Shown piece by piece: positions 25,590 through 34,432 of a stretch of 64,000 bases of DNA. Under the pieces are notes generated by a model that saw nothing but the letters and a program-made list of their open reading frames with translations, was not told where the DNA came from and did not search any database. The translations under genes were made by a program, and so were the position numbers. This DNA is from Paenibacillus phyllosphaerae. GTDB lineage: Bacteria > Bacillota > Bacilli > Paenibacillales > Paenibacillaceae. Where the stretch lies: assembly GCF_014192105.1 (NCBI RefSeq), contig NZ_JACHXK010000009.1, positions 1 through 64,000 on the forward strand, in the 5' to 3' direction. Position 1 is the first letter of the stretch; each line of letters begins with the position of its first letter.

Positions 25590-26970
25590 AGAAACATTGG
25601 TAGGGAAAATTCCTGTTAACTGGTTAATTGTTTCCGTAGGTGAACTAGTAGATGAAGGGGTTTTATTAAAGCCATTGGATGGGAATCACGGAGGGATTCA
25701 TCCTAAAGGTAGCGATTTTGTTGCAACAGGTATCCCATTTATTATGGCATCGGACATAAATAATGGCGTGTTATCGTTTAATGAATGTAAGTTCATTACC
25801 GAGTTACAAGCAAGCAAACTTAGAAAAGGCTTTGCAGAAGAAGGGGATGTTTTAATTACTCACAAAGCGACAATTGGTAGGGTTGCTTTGGTTAAGAAAA
25901 ACCCCTACAAATTCATCATGTTAACTCCTCAGGTTACTTACTATAGAGTTGCTAATAAAAAAAAGCTGGATAATAAATTTTTGAAATACTACTTTGAGTA
26001 TAGTAATTTTAAAAGTTTGTTGTATCTTTGGTCGGGAGCGGGCTCAACCAGAAGCTATATTGGTATTACTGAGCAACTTAAATTGCCAATTATTGTCCCG
26101 CCTATCGAGGAACAACAGAAAATTTCAAGTATTCTATTTGGTCTTGATGAAAAAATTGAACTCAATAATTCAATAACCAAAAATCTTGAAGAAATGACAC
26201 AAGCTATTTTCAAACGTTGGTTTGTGGAATTTGAGTTCCCGAATGAGAACGGAGATCCGTATAAGTCCAACGGTGGTGATTTTAATGAAAGTGAATTGGG
26301 ATTGATTCCGAAGGGGTGGCAAGTATTAAATCTAGATAATTTTGTTCAAATCAATCCAAAAAGGGCAATGAAAAAAAAGGCTATCTATCCATATGTTGAA
26401 ATGAAAAACCTTATTAACGATTATGCTAGGGTTTTAGAACATACAGATAGGGAGCTTAGTTCTGGATCGAAATTCACAAATGGTGATGTGCTTCTCGCCA
26501 GAATTACACCGTGTTTGGAAAATGGAAAAACGGCCTTTGTCGACTTTCTTGAGAAGGACCAGTTAGGTTGGGGCTCTACTGAGTTCATAGTTTTAAGGAC
26601 GTATGATGGAATTCCCAATGAATTTGCATACTTCCTTGCTCGTTCCGAGTTATTCAGGTCACATGCAATCACAAATATGACGGGATCATCTGGACGTCAG
26701 AGAGTGTCTGAATCAGGCCTAAAGAATTTTAGAATTGCACTCCCCCTTGATTTAAAACTGATTGTCGATTTTGGGAGGATTGCTAAAAGCGCTTTGGAAT
26801 TAATGAAAAAGAACGATGATGAATCTAATCGACTAAAATCAATTAGAGATTCTCTTCTCCCAAAACTCATGTCCGGTGAGATTCGAGTGCCAGTAAAACA
26901 GTATTCACGAGTTCAAACCACCGACTTGCCTAAAGCCGCTGAGAGCAAAGAACAATACACTACTACCTGA
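25579..26970 (+). CDS. hsdS: Type I restriction-modification specificity subunit
   Basis: About 463 residues from the TTG at 25579, chosen because GGGGGG stands 6-12 bp before it; upstream in-frame TTG codons are possible. Two target-recognition domains (about 5-150 and 240-395), each followed by a conserved helical spacer: [31 protein letters not shown] and [19 protein letters not shown]...[17 protein letters not shown]. It sets the bipartite DNA target of the HsdM-HsdR complex. It overlaps hsdM by 11 bp and is more AT-rich than hsdM and hsdR, as expected from frequent exchange of specificity genes. Confidence 0.93.
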   Translation: MSFKETLVGKIPVNWLIVSVGELVDEGVLLKPLDGNHGGIHPKGSDFVATGIPFIMASDINNGVLSFNECKFITELQASKLRKGFAEEGDVLITHKATIGRVALVKKNPYKFIMLTPQVTYYRVANKKKLDNKFLKYYFEYSNFKSLLYLWSGAGSTRSYIGITEQLKLPIIVPPIEEQQKISSILFGLDEKIELNNSITKNLEEMTQAIFKRWFVEFEFPNENGDPYKSNGGDFNESELGLIPKGWQVLNLDNFVQINPKRAMKKKAIYPYVEMKNLINDYARVLEHTDRELSSGSKFTNGDVLLARITPCLENGKTAFVDFLEKDQLGWGSTEFIVLRTYDGIPNEFAYFLARSELFRSHAITNMTGSSGRQRVSESGLKNFRIALPLDLKLIVDFGRIAKSALELMKKNDDESNRLKSIRDSLLPKLMSGEIRVPVKQYSRVQTTDLPKAAESKEQYTTT

Positions 26971-26986
26971 CCAAAGGAGGTGCAAT

Positions 26987-29900
26987 ATGGCCCTGTACAC
27001 CACATCCTACACAGAGAGCGACCTCGAACAAGCCGCTCTGGAGTGGTTCGAAGAACTGAACTACAACAAAGCCTACGGACCGGAGATTTCACCCGAAGGT
27101 GAATATCCGGAAAGGCAATTCTATCAGGAGGTCATTCTAAAAGAACGCCTACGTGAAGCGCTTATTCGCATCAACAAACATCTACCTCGTGAAGCAATTG
27201 AAGAAGCGATTCGTATTATCGAAGTGCCTCGAAGCCCAAGTTTAATGATTAACAACAAAGCGTTTCAGAAAATGGTTACGGACGGCATTGATGTACAATA
27301 CCGTATGACCAATGGTGACTATCCTACCGAGAAAGTTTGGTTATTCGACATGCATCCGGACCGTGTGGACAATAACGATTTTCTCGTTGTGAATCAGTTT
27401 ACGGTAATTGAGAACCAAGTGGATAAGCGTCCAGATGTCGTGGTGTTTGTCAACGGCCTTCCGATTACGGTTTTAGAGCTAAAGAGTGCCTCCAATGAAG
27501 AAGTGGGAATCAGTGATGCGTACAATCAGGTGCAGACCTATAAGAAGGCCATCCCGTCTCTATTCACGTACAACTCCTTCATGGTGATCAGTGACGGGGT
27601 CAATGCCAGAGTAGGCACGCTGACGGCTGACGAGGAACGGTTTATGATGTGGCGCACCATTGATGGTGAGGACGTAGCCTCCTCCTCACTCCCGCAGCTC
27701 GAAGTGCTGATTAAGGGCATGTTCGAGAAAAGTCGTCTGTTGGACATCATTAAGCATTTTGTGTTGTTTCAGACGGATGGTGAACGTCTTTTCAAAATAT
27801 TAGCCGGTTATCATCAGTACCACGCCACAAATAAGGCGATTGCTGCTACGGAAAGAGCAACGCTTGACGATGGTGACCGTAAGATCGGTGTCATCTGGCA
27901 TACACAAGGCTCGGGCAAGAGTTTGTCGATGGTCTTTTACGCAGGTAAACTGGTTCTGACACTCGATAACCCGACGATTGTAGTTGTAACAGACCGTAAC
28001 GATCTCGATGATCAGCTGTACGCTACGTTCAGCAAGTCGAAGGACCTGCTCCGTCAAACCCCACAACACGCCGAAGACCGCGACCACTTAAAACAGCTGC
28101 TATCAGTGGAATCAGGCGGTATTATTTTCACTACGGTTCATAAGTTTGCGCCTGAAGAAGGCGAATCGAAGTACCCTGTTCTCACAGATCGCCGTAATGT
28201 CATCGTTATGGCAGACGAAGCTCATCGCAGCCAATACGGCTTTCAAGCTGAAATGGTCGCATCGGATGATGAAGCAAAAATCAAGTATGGCTATGCGAAA
28301 TACATGCGCGATGCGTTGCCGAACGCTTCTTATATTGGGTATACCGGAACGCCGGTAGAACTGACGGATAAGAACACCCCAGCTGTTTTCGGTGATTACA
28401 TCGACATCTACGACATGACCCGGGCTGTGGAAGATGGCACGACCGTCAAGATTTACTATGAGAGTCGTATTGCACGGTTGGAACTATCGGATACTGAACG
28501 TCCAGTTCTCGATGAGGAGTACGAAGAAATCACCGAATATCAAGAGTATTCCCAGCAAGAGAAACTGAAGTCCAGATGGGCGCGTCTCGAGGCTCTCGCT
28601 GGTGCGGAGAAACGGGTCAAAAAGGTCGCCAAGGATATGGTCAATCATTACGAGCAGCGTAAAGGCGCCATGTACGGCAAAGCGATGATCGTTGTCATGT
28701 CACGGCGCATCGCCATTGATCTGTATAAGGAGATAATCGCCCTTCGCCCGGATTGGCATAGTGATGACGATAACGAAGGCAAAATCAAAATCGTCATGAC
28801 TGGAAGCTCAAGTGATCCAGCCGAATGGCAGCCTTATATCGGGACAAAGCGGCGGCGGGAACACCTGGCCAAGAGGATGAAGGATTTGAACGATCCTCTA
28901 GAGATTGTTATCGTTCGCGATATGTGGTTGACCGGTTTTGACGTTCCGAGCATGAACACGATGTACATCGATAAGCCAATGAAGGGTCATAACCTGATGC
29001 AGGCCATTGCTCGCGTTAACCGTGTATTTCGCGACAAGCCGGGCGGCCTAATTGTAGACTATATCGGCATTGCGGATAAGTTGAAGTCGGCACTTCAGCA
29101 ATACACAGAGAATGATCGCCAGACCGCGGGTATTGACACTGACCAAGCCATTGATTTTATGTTGGAGCGAATTCAACTCATCCGCGAGCAATTACATGGA
29201 CATGATTTCTCCAAGTTCGCATCAGAGAAAGCCTCTGAACGGATGAAAGCTATCGTAGAAACAGTGGATTATGTGCTTGGACTTGGCGATCAAGGCAAAC
29301 GTAATTTCGTAAACTGGACGACGGAGCTGGCTAAGGCCTATGCTTTGTGTGCCACGACTGAAGCCGCGGAGTCGGTCAATCTGGAAATCAGTTTCTATAA
29401 AGCCGTGAAATCGGGAATCGTTAAGATCATCACTACGGAGAACAAGAAGAAAACAACGAATGAGTTGGACGCTGAACTTAATCAACTGATCTCCAAGTCA
29501 ATCATGTCCGATGAAGTTGTCGATATTCTCGAAGCGGTTGGTTTGCAAAAGCCGAACATCGCGATTTTATCGAATGAATTCCTCGAGCACGTTCGGGGAT
29601 TGAAACAGAAGAATCTTGCGGTTGAATTGCTGAGAAGGCTCCTCCAAGGCAAGGTGAAGGCTGTTTCACGTACGAGCATTGTGCAGTCCAAAAAATTCTC
29701 TGAAATGCTTGAAGAAGCTATTCGTAAGTACAATAATCGTACTGTTGAGACAACGCAGGTTATAGAAGAGCTCATTCAGATGGCTAAAGAGATGAACGCT
29801 GCCGTTAAGCGCGGTGAAGATCTCGGGCTAATCAAGGAAGAAGTGGCCTTCTATGATGCACTTGCCTCAAATGAAGCAGCAAAAGAACTAATGGGAGATT

Positions 29901-30124
29901 TGGTTTTAAAGCAAATTGCGCATGAGCTTACTCAGGCCATTAAGAACAATATCAAGGTGGACTGGACGCTGCGTGAAAATGTCCGTGCTCAGATGAGGAT
30001 TACGGTTAAGAGATTACTGAAGAAATACGGATATCCACCTGATCTTGAAAAAATGGCAATTGATTTGGTACTTCAACAGGCGGAGTTAATGGCACAGGCA
30101 GAGACAGAAGAATTTAAATACTAA
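26987..30124 (+). CDS. hsdR: Type I restriction enzyme endonuclease/translocase subunit
   Basis: 1045 residues. The N-terminal PD-(D/E)xK nuclease shows D150 (RPDVVVFV) with ELK at 164-166; the helicase core has Walker [11 protein letters not shown] near 307, [10 protein letters not shown] near 410, and the later motifs [26 protein letters not shown] and [12 protein letters not shown]; a long helical C-terminus binds the methylase. It translocates unmethylated DNA with ATP and cuts it far from the site. Last gene of a four-gene operon, 16 bp after hsdS, with a terminator behind it. Confidence 0.97.
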   Translation: MALYTTSYTESDLEQAALEWFEELNYNKAYGPEISPEGEYPERQFYQEVILKERLREALIRINKHLPREAIEEAIRIIEVPRSPSLMINNKAFQKMVTDGIDVQYRMTNGDYPTEKVWLFDMHPDRVDNNDFLVVNQFTVIENQVDKRPDVVVFVNGLPITVLELKSASNEEVGISDAYNQVQTYKKAIPSLFTYNSFMVISDGVNARVGTLTADEERFMMWRTIDGEDVASSSLPQLEVLIKGMFEKSRLLDIIKHFVLFQTDGERLFKILAGYHQYHATNKAIAATERATLDDGDRKIGVIWHTQGSGKSLSMVFYAGKLVLTLDNPTIVVVTDRNDLDDQLYATFSKSKDLLRQTPQHAEDRDHLKQLLSVESGGIIFTTVHKFAPEEGESKYPVLTDRRNVIVMADEAHRSQYGFQAEMVASDDEAKIKYGYAKYMRDALPNASYIGYTGTPVELTDKNTPAVFGDYIDIYDMTRAVEDGTTVKIYYESRIARLELSDTERPVLDEEYEEITEYQEYSQQEKLKSRWARLEALAGAEKRVKKVAKDMVNHYEQRKGAMYGKAMIVVMSRRIAIDLYKEIIALRPDWHSDDDNEGKIKIVMTGSSSDPAEWQPYIGTKRRREHLAKRMKDLNDPLEIVIVRDMWLTGFDVPSMNTMYIDKPMKGHNLMQAIARVNRVFRDKPGGLIVDYIGIADKLKSALQQYTENDRQTAGIDTDQAIDFMLERIQLIREQLHGHDFSKFASEKASERMKAIVETVDYVLGLGDQGKRNFVNWTTELAKAYALCATTEAAESVNLEISFYKAVKSGIVKIITTENKKKTTNELDAELNQLISKSIMSDEVVDILEAVGLQKPNIAILSNEFLEHVRGLKQKNLAVELLRRLLQGKVKAVSRTSIVQSKKFSEMLEEAIRKYNNRTVETTQVIEELIQMAKEMNAAVKRGEDLGLIKEEVAFYDALASNEAAKELMGDLVLKQIAHELTQAIKNNIKVDWTLRENVRAQMRITVKRLLKKYGYPPDLEKMAIDLVLQQAELMAQAETEEFKY

Positions 30125-30128
30125 TGGA

Positions 30129-30170
30129 CATCAGGCGTAGCTAAAACAGTATTAGCGACGCCTATTTTTT
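30129..30170 (+). terminator. Terminator after hsdR
   Basis: AGGCGT and GCTAA pair with TTAGC and ACGCCT around an AAACAG loop, then TTTTTT. It separates the restriction operon from the cyclase locus. Confidence 0.85.
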
Positions 30171-30182
30171 GGGGGTGATTGT

Positions 30183-31448
30183 ATGGTAAGGATAAATAAT
30201 ATATTGGATCAATTATTTAAAAGAAAACAAGATGAAATCTTAAAGAAATCTTTGGTCTTTGAAATAGCCCAAAATCAGCATCCGGACACTACAAGGCCAC
30301 CATTAGCAGAGATAAGAAGGTTATTCGGGAAACCTGATGAATGTTTTTCTTTTAGTATTGGGTCGCACCCTGATTTTTGCGATCTAAGGGATGATGAATT
30401 TCAATACCACTATATAGTCTCGATGTTCATTGATATTTCGGGCTCTACACGTCTTGGTTTAAAGTTTGATTTGCCAGAGGTGAGATTCTATAAAAATGCT
30501 ATTTTAAAATCTGCGATTGAGATTTTTCAGGCTTTTGATGGACACATTCATAGGTTGCAAGGTGATGCGGTTTTTGCGTTTTTTGGACATAAAGGGATGA
30601 AAAAGGCAGATGCTATTATTAATGCTTTAAATGCAGCTTCATTAATGCAAGCATTTAACAAAACTACTTTAACTAACTTTTTCGAAGAAAATGGCCTTGA
30701 GCCCTTAAAGATTCGTATTGGTATCGATTTTGGTGATAATGAGAGTGTCCTATGGTCCAAATATGGTATTGGGGATACAACAGAAATTACTACAACTAGT
30801 ATTCATACTGATCTTGCTGCAAAGTTACAATCAAGAGCGAATGGAAATAATATCATGATTGGTGAAAATGTATATACTTATTTAGATCTTCCTGAGTCAT
30901 TTTTAGATGTGAAAACTTATCAGGAGAATTATCAAGTAGTTGAAGATAAGTATATTATTAAATCTCCCGCATACTCAATGCGATTGTTTAATTGGAATAA
31001 ATATCTTAACCAGTTCTCATTCTTGCCTAAAGAGGGAGCAGATGTAATAACCTCGCCAGATCATTTTGAAATTAAGTGCTATGTACTATTTGATGGGAAT
31101 GAAATTGAATATAGAAGTAACAGTTTTGCACTTGAAAAAGGCTTAAGACTGAAATATGTGTTAGAAACTAAGTTTGTTAAGCCGTCCTATATTAAATGGA
31201 GAGTAGAGAATACTGGAGAAGAGGCAACCAAAGAGGGGGCATTGTCATTCACAATGGATTCATATAACGATAGGCTGGAGTGTTACCAAACAACGAAATA
31301 CAATGGACACCATAATATGGTATGCTCTTTGTTCCATAGGGATAATACGCTGATGGCAAAAGATAAATTTGGTATATACGTAAGTGACAATAAACAAGCT
31401 ATCAAAAAATTAACACCTTCAAGTCAAATTCAACTCATGAGAGGTTAA
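30183..31448 (+). CDS. pycC: Pycsar-type nucleotide cyclase with AGS-C-like sensor domain
   Basis: 421 residues. A class III cyclase domain (about 75-270) keeps both metal-binding aspartates, D84 (MFIDISGSTR) and D128 (LQGDAVFAFFG), and a DLAAKLQSRANGNNIMIG helix like that of adenylate cyclases. The C-terminal 280-410 resembles the AGS-C sensor (IKWRVENTGEEATKEGAL, then YNGHHNMVCSLFHRDN) found on defence cyclases. In known Pycsar systems such an enzyme makes cCMP or cUMP on phage infection. The next gene encodes a PycTM-like membrane protein. The nucleotide made here cannot be told from the sequence. Codon use is AT-rich compared with the hsd genes. Confidence 0.85.
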   Translation: MVRINNILDQLFKRKQDEILKKSLVFEIAQNQHPDTTRPPLAEIRRLFGKPDECFSFSIGSHPDFCDLRDDEFQYHYIVSMFIDISGSTRLGLKFDLPEVRFYKNAILKSAIEIFQAFDGHIHRLQGDAVFAFFGHKGMKKADAIINALNAASLMQAFNKTTLTNFFEENGLEPLKIRIGIDFGDNESVLWSKYGIGDTTEITTTSIHTDLAAKLQSRANGNNIMIGENVYTYLDLPESFLDVKTYQENYQVVEDKYIIKSPAYSMRLFNWNKYLNQFSFLPKEGADVITSPDHFEIKCYVLFDGNEIEYRSNSFALEKGLRLKYVLETKFVKPSYIKWRVENTGEEATKEGALSFTMDSYNDRLECYQTTKYNGHHNMVCSLFHRDNTLMAKDKFGIYVSDNKQAIKKLTPSSQIQLMRG

Positions 31449-31605
31449 AACTATTAAAAGCAAAGGGCTGTATACTTGGAATGGATGAAATTTGTCAAGG
31501 AGTATAAACAAAAGTATATACTAATTCTTCGACATATCTTTACACGATGCCTGATGATCTAAAAAAGCAGACTAATACTAAAGAATTCCGGTATGGGGTG
31601 AAATA

Positions 31606-32094
31606 GTGGATAATAACAAAGAGTTTGACTACCATAAACATAATTCAGTTTATATTAGTGATTATATAAAATTCGCTGATGCAAAAGCAGGGGCTGCATT
31701 GGGACTTAACGTCGCATTGGTTGGTTTTTTTGCAAAAACATTAAAGGACAGTTGGACGATTACAGCATTAAAGTTGTCTGACTTGTTTTTACTCATCGCT
31801 CTACTTTTTCTTATAATTTCCTTGTATTTTATCTTGTGGAGAATTCTTTGGCCTCGATATGTTAAAAGTACACAACTGTATCAATCATGGGGAGGGATAG
31901 GCTCCTTTGCAAATTTAGATGACTACTATAATTATCTTAAACAACAGCCTGAACAAAAGTTTCTTAAGGATATGGCTGCTCAGAATTATTCATTAGCCCA
32001 AGTGTGTATAAAAAAATACTGGAACTTTGAAAGAGCAGTTGTTTTCTTAACGACAGGCGCTATCTCAGGTGTTGCTGGTTGGATGCTTATATAA
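31606..32094 (+). CDS. pycTM: Pycsar-type membrane effector (PycTM/DUF5706-like)
   Basis: 162 residues, GTG start after GGGGTG. It opens with YISDYIKFADAKAGAALGLNVALVGFF, the hallmark of the Pycsar effector TM family, followed by a second hydrophobic segment (LFLLIALLFLIISLYFILWRIL), a soluble loop rich in Tyr, Gln and Lys, and a last membrane helix (RAVVFLTTGAISGVAGWML). Such effectors are thought to bind the cyclic pyrimidine nucleotide and damage the inner membrane, stopping phage growth at the cost of the cell. It lies 157 bp after the cyclase gene; the gap has no other gene. Confidence 0.85.
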   Translation: MDNNKEFDYHKHNSVYISDYIKFADAKAGAALGLNVALVGFFAKTLKDSWTITALKLSDLFLLIALLFLIISLYFILWRILWPRYVKSTQLYQSWGGIGSFANLDDYYNYLKQQPEQKFLKDMAAQNYSLAQVCIKKYWNFERAVVFLTTGAISGVAGWMLI

Positions 32095-32161
32095 CTTAAA
32101 AATTGGTATGTAACATAAATTCAGTTGAAGATTTCAGTACAATGATAAGGCGGAGGATTCG

Positions 32162-32869
32162 ATGAAGCGTTTATTGAAAAAGTCGCTAAACCCAAGCGAT
32201 CTCAGCAAGCTATTTCAAGCCGGACAGCTCACCCGAAGGGCAATCTATGGTAGTTTAGACCCTGAGGTTATCCGTGAGCATTTCTCCATTACTGATGTTG
32301 AGATTGGAGATAATGCAATCTTAGAAATACCAGGGGTAACATTCGTATTCGACCTAGAGGGATCTTCCGCCAACATCCGTGATCATGGTGAACGGGATTT
32401 CATCAATACATATGCTGAAATGTTTAGCAACCTGACTGGCATCATTTATCGTAATAATGGCATAGTGGAGAAATTTCCAGGGGATGGTATAAGCGCCCAT
32501 TTTCTTAAACTTGAAAATGAGCAAAGTTTAGCTTCGTCTAGGTCTAGGGCGGCAACTGCTGCATACGAAATTCAAACATACATGAGTAGACTAGGTTATA
32601 AAGGGTTTCGAATTTGTATGTGGTCAGGGGAAACAACGGTAGCAACGACAATTGGAAATGAAATTCACCATGAACTCATTAGTGTTGGACATGGTGTAAA
32701 TATGGCCCATAAGCTTGAAAAGATTGTTAAAGAGAACGGGTTCACTGTGGGAATGGACTACGAAATATCAATCCACTACAAGGGGAAAGCAAATAGGGCT
32801 ATAAATCAACGTATTTTACCACATAACCTAATGACTCATGAGGTAAAACATTGGTATGGAGTAGTCTAA
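32162..32869 (+). CDS. Second stand-alone class III nucleotide cyclase
   Basis: 235 residues, ATG after GGCGGAGG. A single cyclase homology domain with both metal aspartates, D64 (FVFDLEGSSANIRD) and D108 (FPGDGISAHF), and a SVGHGVNMAHKLEKI helix. No AGS-C domain, membrane helix or other fusion is seen; the first 50 residues are a leader not recognised. It follows the PycTM-like effector by 67 bp, on the same strand. It may be a second synthase for the same or another effector, or a regulator of the first cyclase. Its stop codon lies inside a TnsB-type end repeat, so it is the last gene that can fit in the transposon. Confidence 0.75.
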   Translation: MKRLLKKSLNPSDLSKLFQAGQLTRRAIYGSLDPEVIREHFSITDVEIGDNAILEIPGVTFVFDLEGSSANIRDHGERDFINTYAEMFSNLTGIIYRNNGIVEKFPGDGISAHFLKLENEQSLASSRSRAATAAYEIQTYMSRLGYKGFRICMWSGETTVATTIGNEIHHELISVGHGVNMAHKLEKIVKENGFTVGMDYEISIHYKGKANRAINQRILPHNLMTHEVKHWYGVV

Positions 32870-33012
32870 TACTTTATTTTCTTAATACATCTCCGTTATT
32901 AATTAACTCAGTAAGCTAGTCTAAAACTTATTTTTTAAAAGCTAACGAATTTTCAACTCGAATATCCCGTTAAATCAACAACTCTAGTCTAATACTTTAT
33001 TTTCACTGAACA
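32861..33012 (-). repeat. Element 1 glmS-distal (left-type) end: three spaced TnsB-type sites
   Basis: Inverted copies of the site (CAGTCTAATACTTTATTTT type) at 32861-32881, 32916-32936 and 32984-33012, the last ending CACTGAACA. Three spaced sites mirror the Tn7 left end. The first overlaps the stop codon of the preceding cyclase gene. Confidence 0.88.
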
Positions 33013-33017
33013 ATCTG
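33013..33017 (+). repeat. Target-site duplication of element 1, distal side
   Basis: ATCTG, identical to 13319-13323. Its last two bases are also the first two of element 2, so element 1 inserted across the edge of an element already present. Confidence 0.9.
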
Positions 33018-33103
33018 AATGCGTTAAATATTGTTTGTAACTGCAAAATAAAGTTTGTAACTGATAAAAGAAGTTTGTAACTGCAAAATATAGATTGTCA
33101 CTA
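33016..33103 (+). repeat. Element 2 glmS-proximal end: four tandem TnsB-type sites
   Basis: Sites end at 33043, 33063, 33083 and 33103, spaced exactly 20 bp, variants of CAAAATAAAGTTTGTAACTG. The register relative to the terminal TG equals that of element 1 (28 bp to the end of the first site). Confidence 0.85.
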
Positions 33104-33104
33104 A

Positions 33105-33138
33105 GGTTGCTCTGATGTGCTCAGGGCAACCTTTTTTC
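33105..33138 (+). terminator. glmS-like terminator carried inside element 2
   Basis: GGTTGCTCTGA-TGTGC-TCAGGGCAACC followed by seven T-rich bases. The first 11 bases are the same as the native glmS terminator start (GGTTGCTCTGA at 13309-13319), so this is a captured or duplicated copy placed right after the fourth site. Confidence 0.88.
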
Positions 33139-33169
33139 TTTGGGCTAGAATTTAGGCAGAGATTCATGC

Positions 33170-33520
33170 ATGTTACGGCCTATATGCCCTTCTGACGCGT
33201 CTAACATCGAACAAAGGTTTTTTTTCATTGATCTATGTTTATGTGTGTTTCTGAGCATTACAGAGGGTTCTGAGGTCCATGCGGAAGCGGGAGCAATGTG
33301 GGAACGTATTAAGCTTAACCGAGGGGCGGGATATAGTTGTACATCCAAGTACGGATCCTTCAGCCAATTAGTCAAAAGCAGCCCAGATTTATTGGAGGTA
33401 TTCATTGAATGTATGATGATATTGATAATCCATAGCGAACTTGCTCTCGTGCGGAAAATTCAAAAAGTTGATACGGGATTATGTATAAATCCCATAAATG
33501 ATTTAACACTAACTTGGTGA
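33170..33520 (+). CDS. Unrecognised open frame, possibly not a gene
   Basis: 116 codons opening just after the terminator of element 2 and filling most of the 456-bp gap before the acetyltransferase pseudogene. Two Met/Cys-rich hydrophobic stretches are visible, no domain is recognised and no ribosome binding site stands before the ATG. It may be the decayed remains of a cargo gene. Confidence 0.2.
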   Translation: MLRPICPSDASNIEQRFFFIDLCLCVFLSITEGSEVHAEAGAMWERIKLNRGAGYSCTSKYGSFSQLVKSSPDLLEVFIECMMILIIHSELALVRKIQKVDTGLCINPINDLTLTW

Positions 33521-33594
33521 TTAAGAATGAGAGCAACCATAGCTAACAAACATCAAAATGCAAAGAACTGAAAAATAATAGTGGTGGTAATAGT

Positions 33595-34131
33595 ATGGAT
33601 AAAAATGAATCACTAGAGATAAGATTAATAGATTTAAAAGATTCGGAAAGAGTCTTTTATTTAATTGATAATTCAAGAGAACATTTAAGGAAATGGCTTC
33701 CGTGGCTTGATGAAACTGTAGAAGTGAAAAATACTGAAGAATATATAAAACTGAGTATTAAAGCAAAGGAACAAAACCTGGGCTTACAATTAGTAATTAT
33801 GAACAGTGAAATTGTGGGAATTGTGGGCTTTAATTTAATTGATTGGCCCAATAAAACAGGGTATGTGGGTTATTGGCTTGGCGAGGAATATCAAGGAAAT
33901 GGTATTATGCTGCATGTTGTCAAATCTTTGGTTACATATGCTTTTGATGAAAGGAAACTAAATCGTATCGATATACGGATTGCTGTGGAGAACATGAAAA
34001 GTCGAGCAATACCTGAACAATTGGGGTTTATAAATAAGGGAAGAATTCGGTAGGCAGAATGGCTCTATGGCCATTATGTTGATCATATTGTGTATGGCAT
34101 GTTATCTGAAGATTGGAATAGGGGAACGTAA
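33595..34131 (+). pseudogene. GNAT acetyltransferase (RimL-like) broken by an amber codon
   Basis: The frame encodes a ribosomal-protein-type N-acetyltransferase: acetyl-CoA site region GYWLGEEYQGNGIMLHVVKSL and IRIAVENMKSRAIPEQLGF. A TAG at 34051-34053 stops it at 152 residues, but the same frame continues AEWLYGHYVDHIVYGMLSEDW to TAA at 34131, exactly the ending of full-length relatives, where the lost codon is normally Gln (CAG). One C-to-T change explains it. The shortened protein lacks the last strand and helix and is probably inactive. Confidence 0.85.
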
Positions 34132-34208
34132 TAAAGCAATTGCAAGATGAAGGTCACTTCACTGTGATGGTCTAAAGAGTCAAAATTAATACAAATAAAT
34201 TAACGAAA

Positions 34209-34238
34209 GAGAACAGTTCTTGTGAGCTGTTCTTTTTT
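34209..34238 (+). terminator. Terminator after the acetyltransferase pseudogene
   Basis: AGAACAG/CTGTTCT stem with a TTCTTGTGAG loop followed by TTTTTT. Confidence 0.8.
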
Positions 34239-34343
34239 GTTTGTCAAACTAGGAAGTTGCACTGCAAATACGCTGTCGGTATGCGCTGATGACGAATGTA
34301 CTTAACTTAGTAAAAGAGTAAGAAAATTAGGCTCATTCGCATG

Positions 34344-34408
34344 TTGACATACCCCATGGGGGTATAATATGATTAAATCAACAAAGAACATACCCCTTAG
34401 GGGTATGT
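34344..34408 (+). promoter_or_regulatory. Copper-operon promoter with two CsoR-type operators
   Basis: ATACCCCATGGGGGTAT (34349-34365) lies inside a promoter TTGACA-N18-TATGAT (34344-34373), and CATACCCCTTAGGGGTATG (34389-34407) lies just downstream, before copA. TACCCC-N-GGGGTA palindromes are the known CsoR sites of Gram-positive copper operons; CsoR leaves the DNA when it binds Cu(I). No csoR gene is in the element, so a repressor encoded elsewhere is inferred. Confidence 0.8.
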
Positions 34409-34432
34409 GTAAAAATTGATGAGGTGAATGTT

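Larger units (their letters stand above)
13324..33012 (+). mobile_element. Tn7-like transposon (element 1), complete
   Basis: 19,689 bp bounded by inverted ends that match over 27 bp, starting TGTTCAGTGAAAATAAAG, and flanked by the 5-bp repeat ATCTG. It lies 25 bp after glmS. Order: four tandem TnsB-type sites, terminator, XRE regulator, barrel-domain protein, tnsA-tnsB-tnsC-tnsD-tnsE, type I restriction-modification locus, Pycsar-like locus, three spaced TnsB-type sites. The four-plus-three site layout and tnsA next to the glmS-proximal end follow Tn7. All five tns frames are open with catalytic residues intact, so the element may still be active. Base composition is lower in GC than the flanking core. 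Confidence 0.95.

Noticed and set aside
33016..33103. Second set of 20-bp repeats considered as CRISPR or iterons of a replicon
   Set aside because: An inverted matching set at 44890-45009 and the same register as element 1 fit transposon ends better; no replication gene is nearby.
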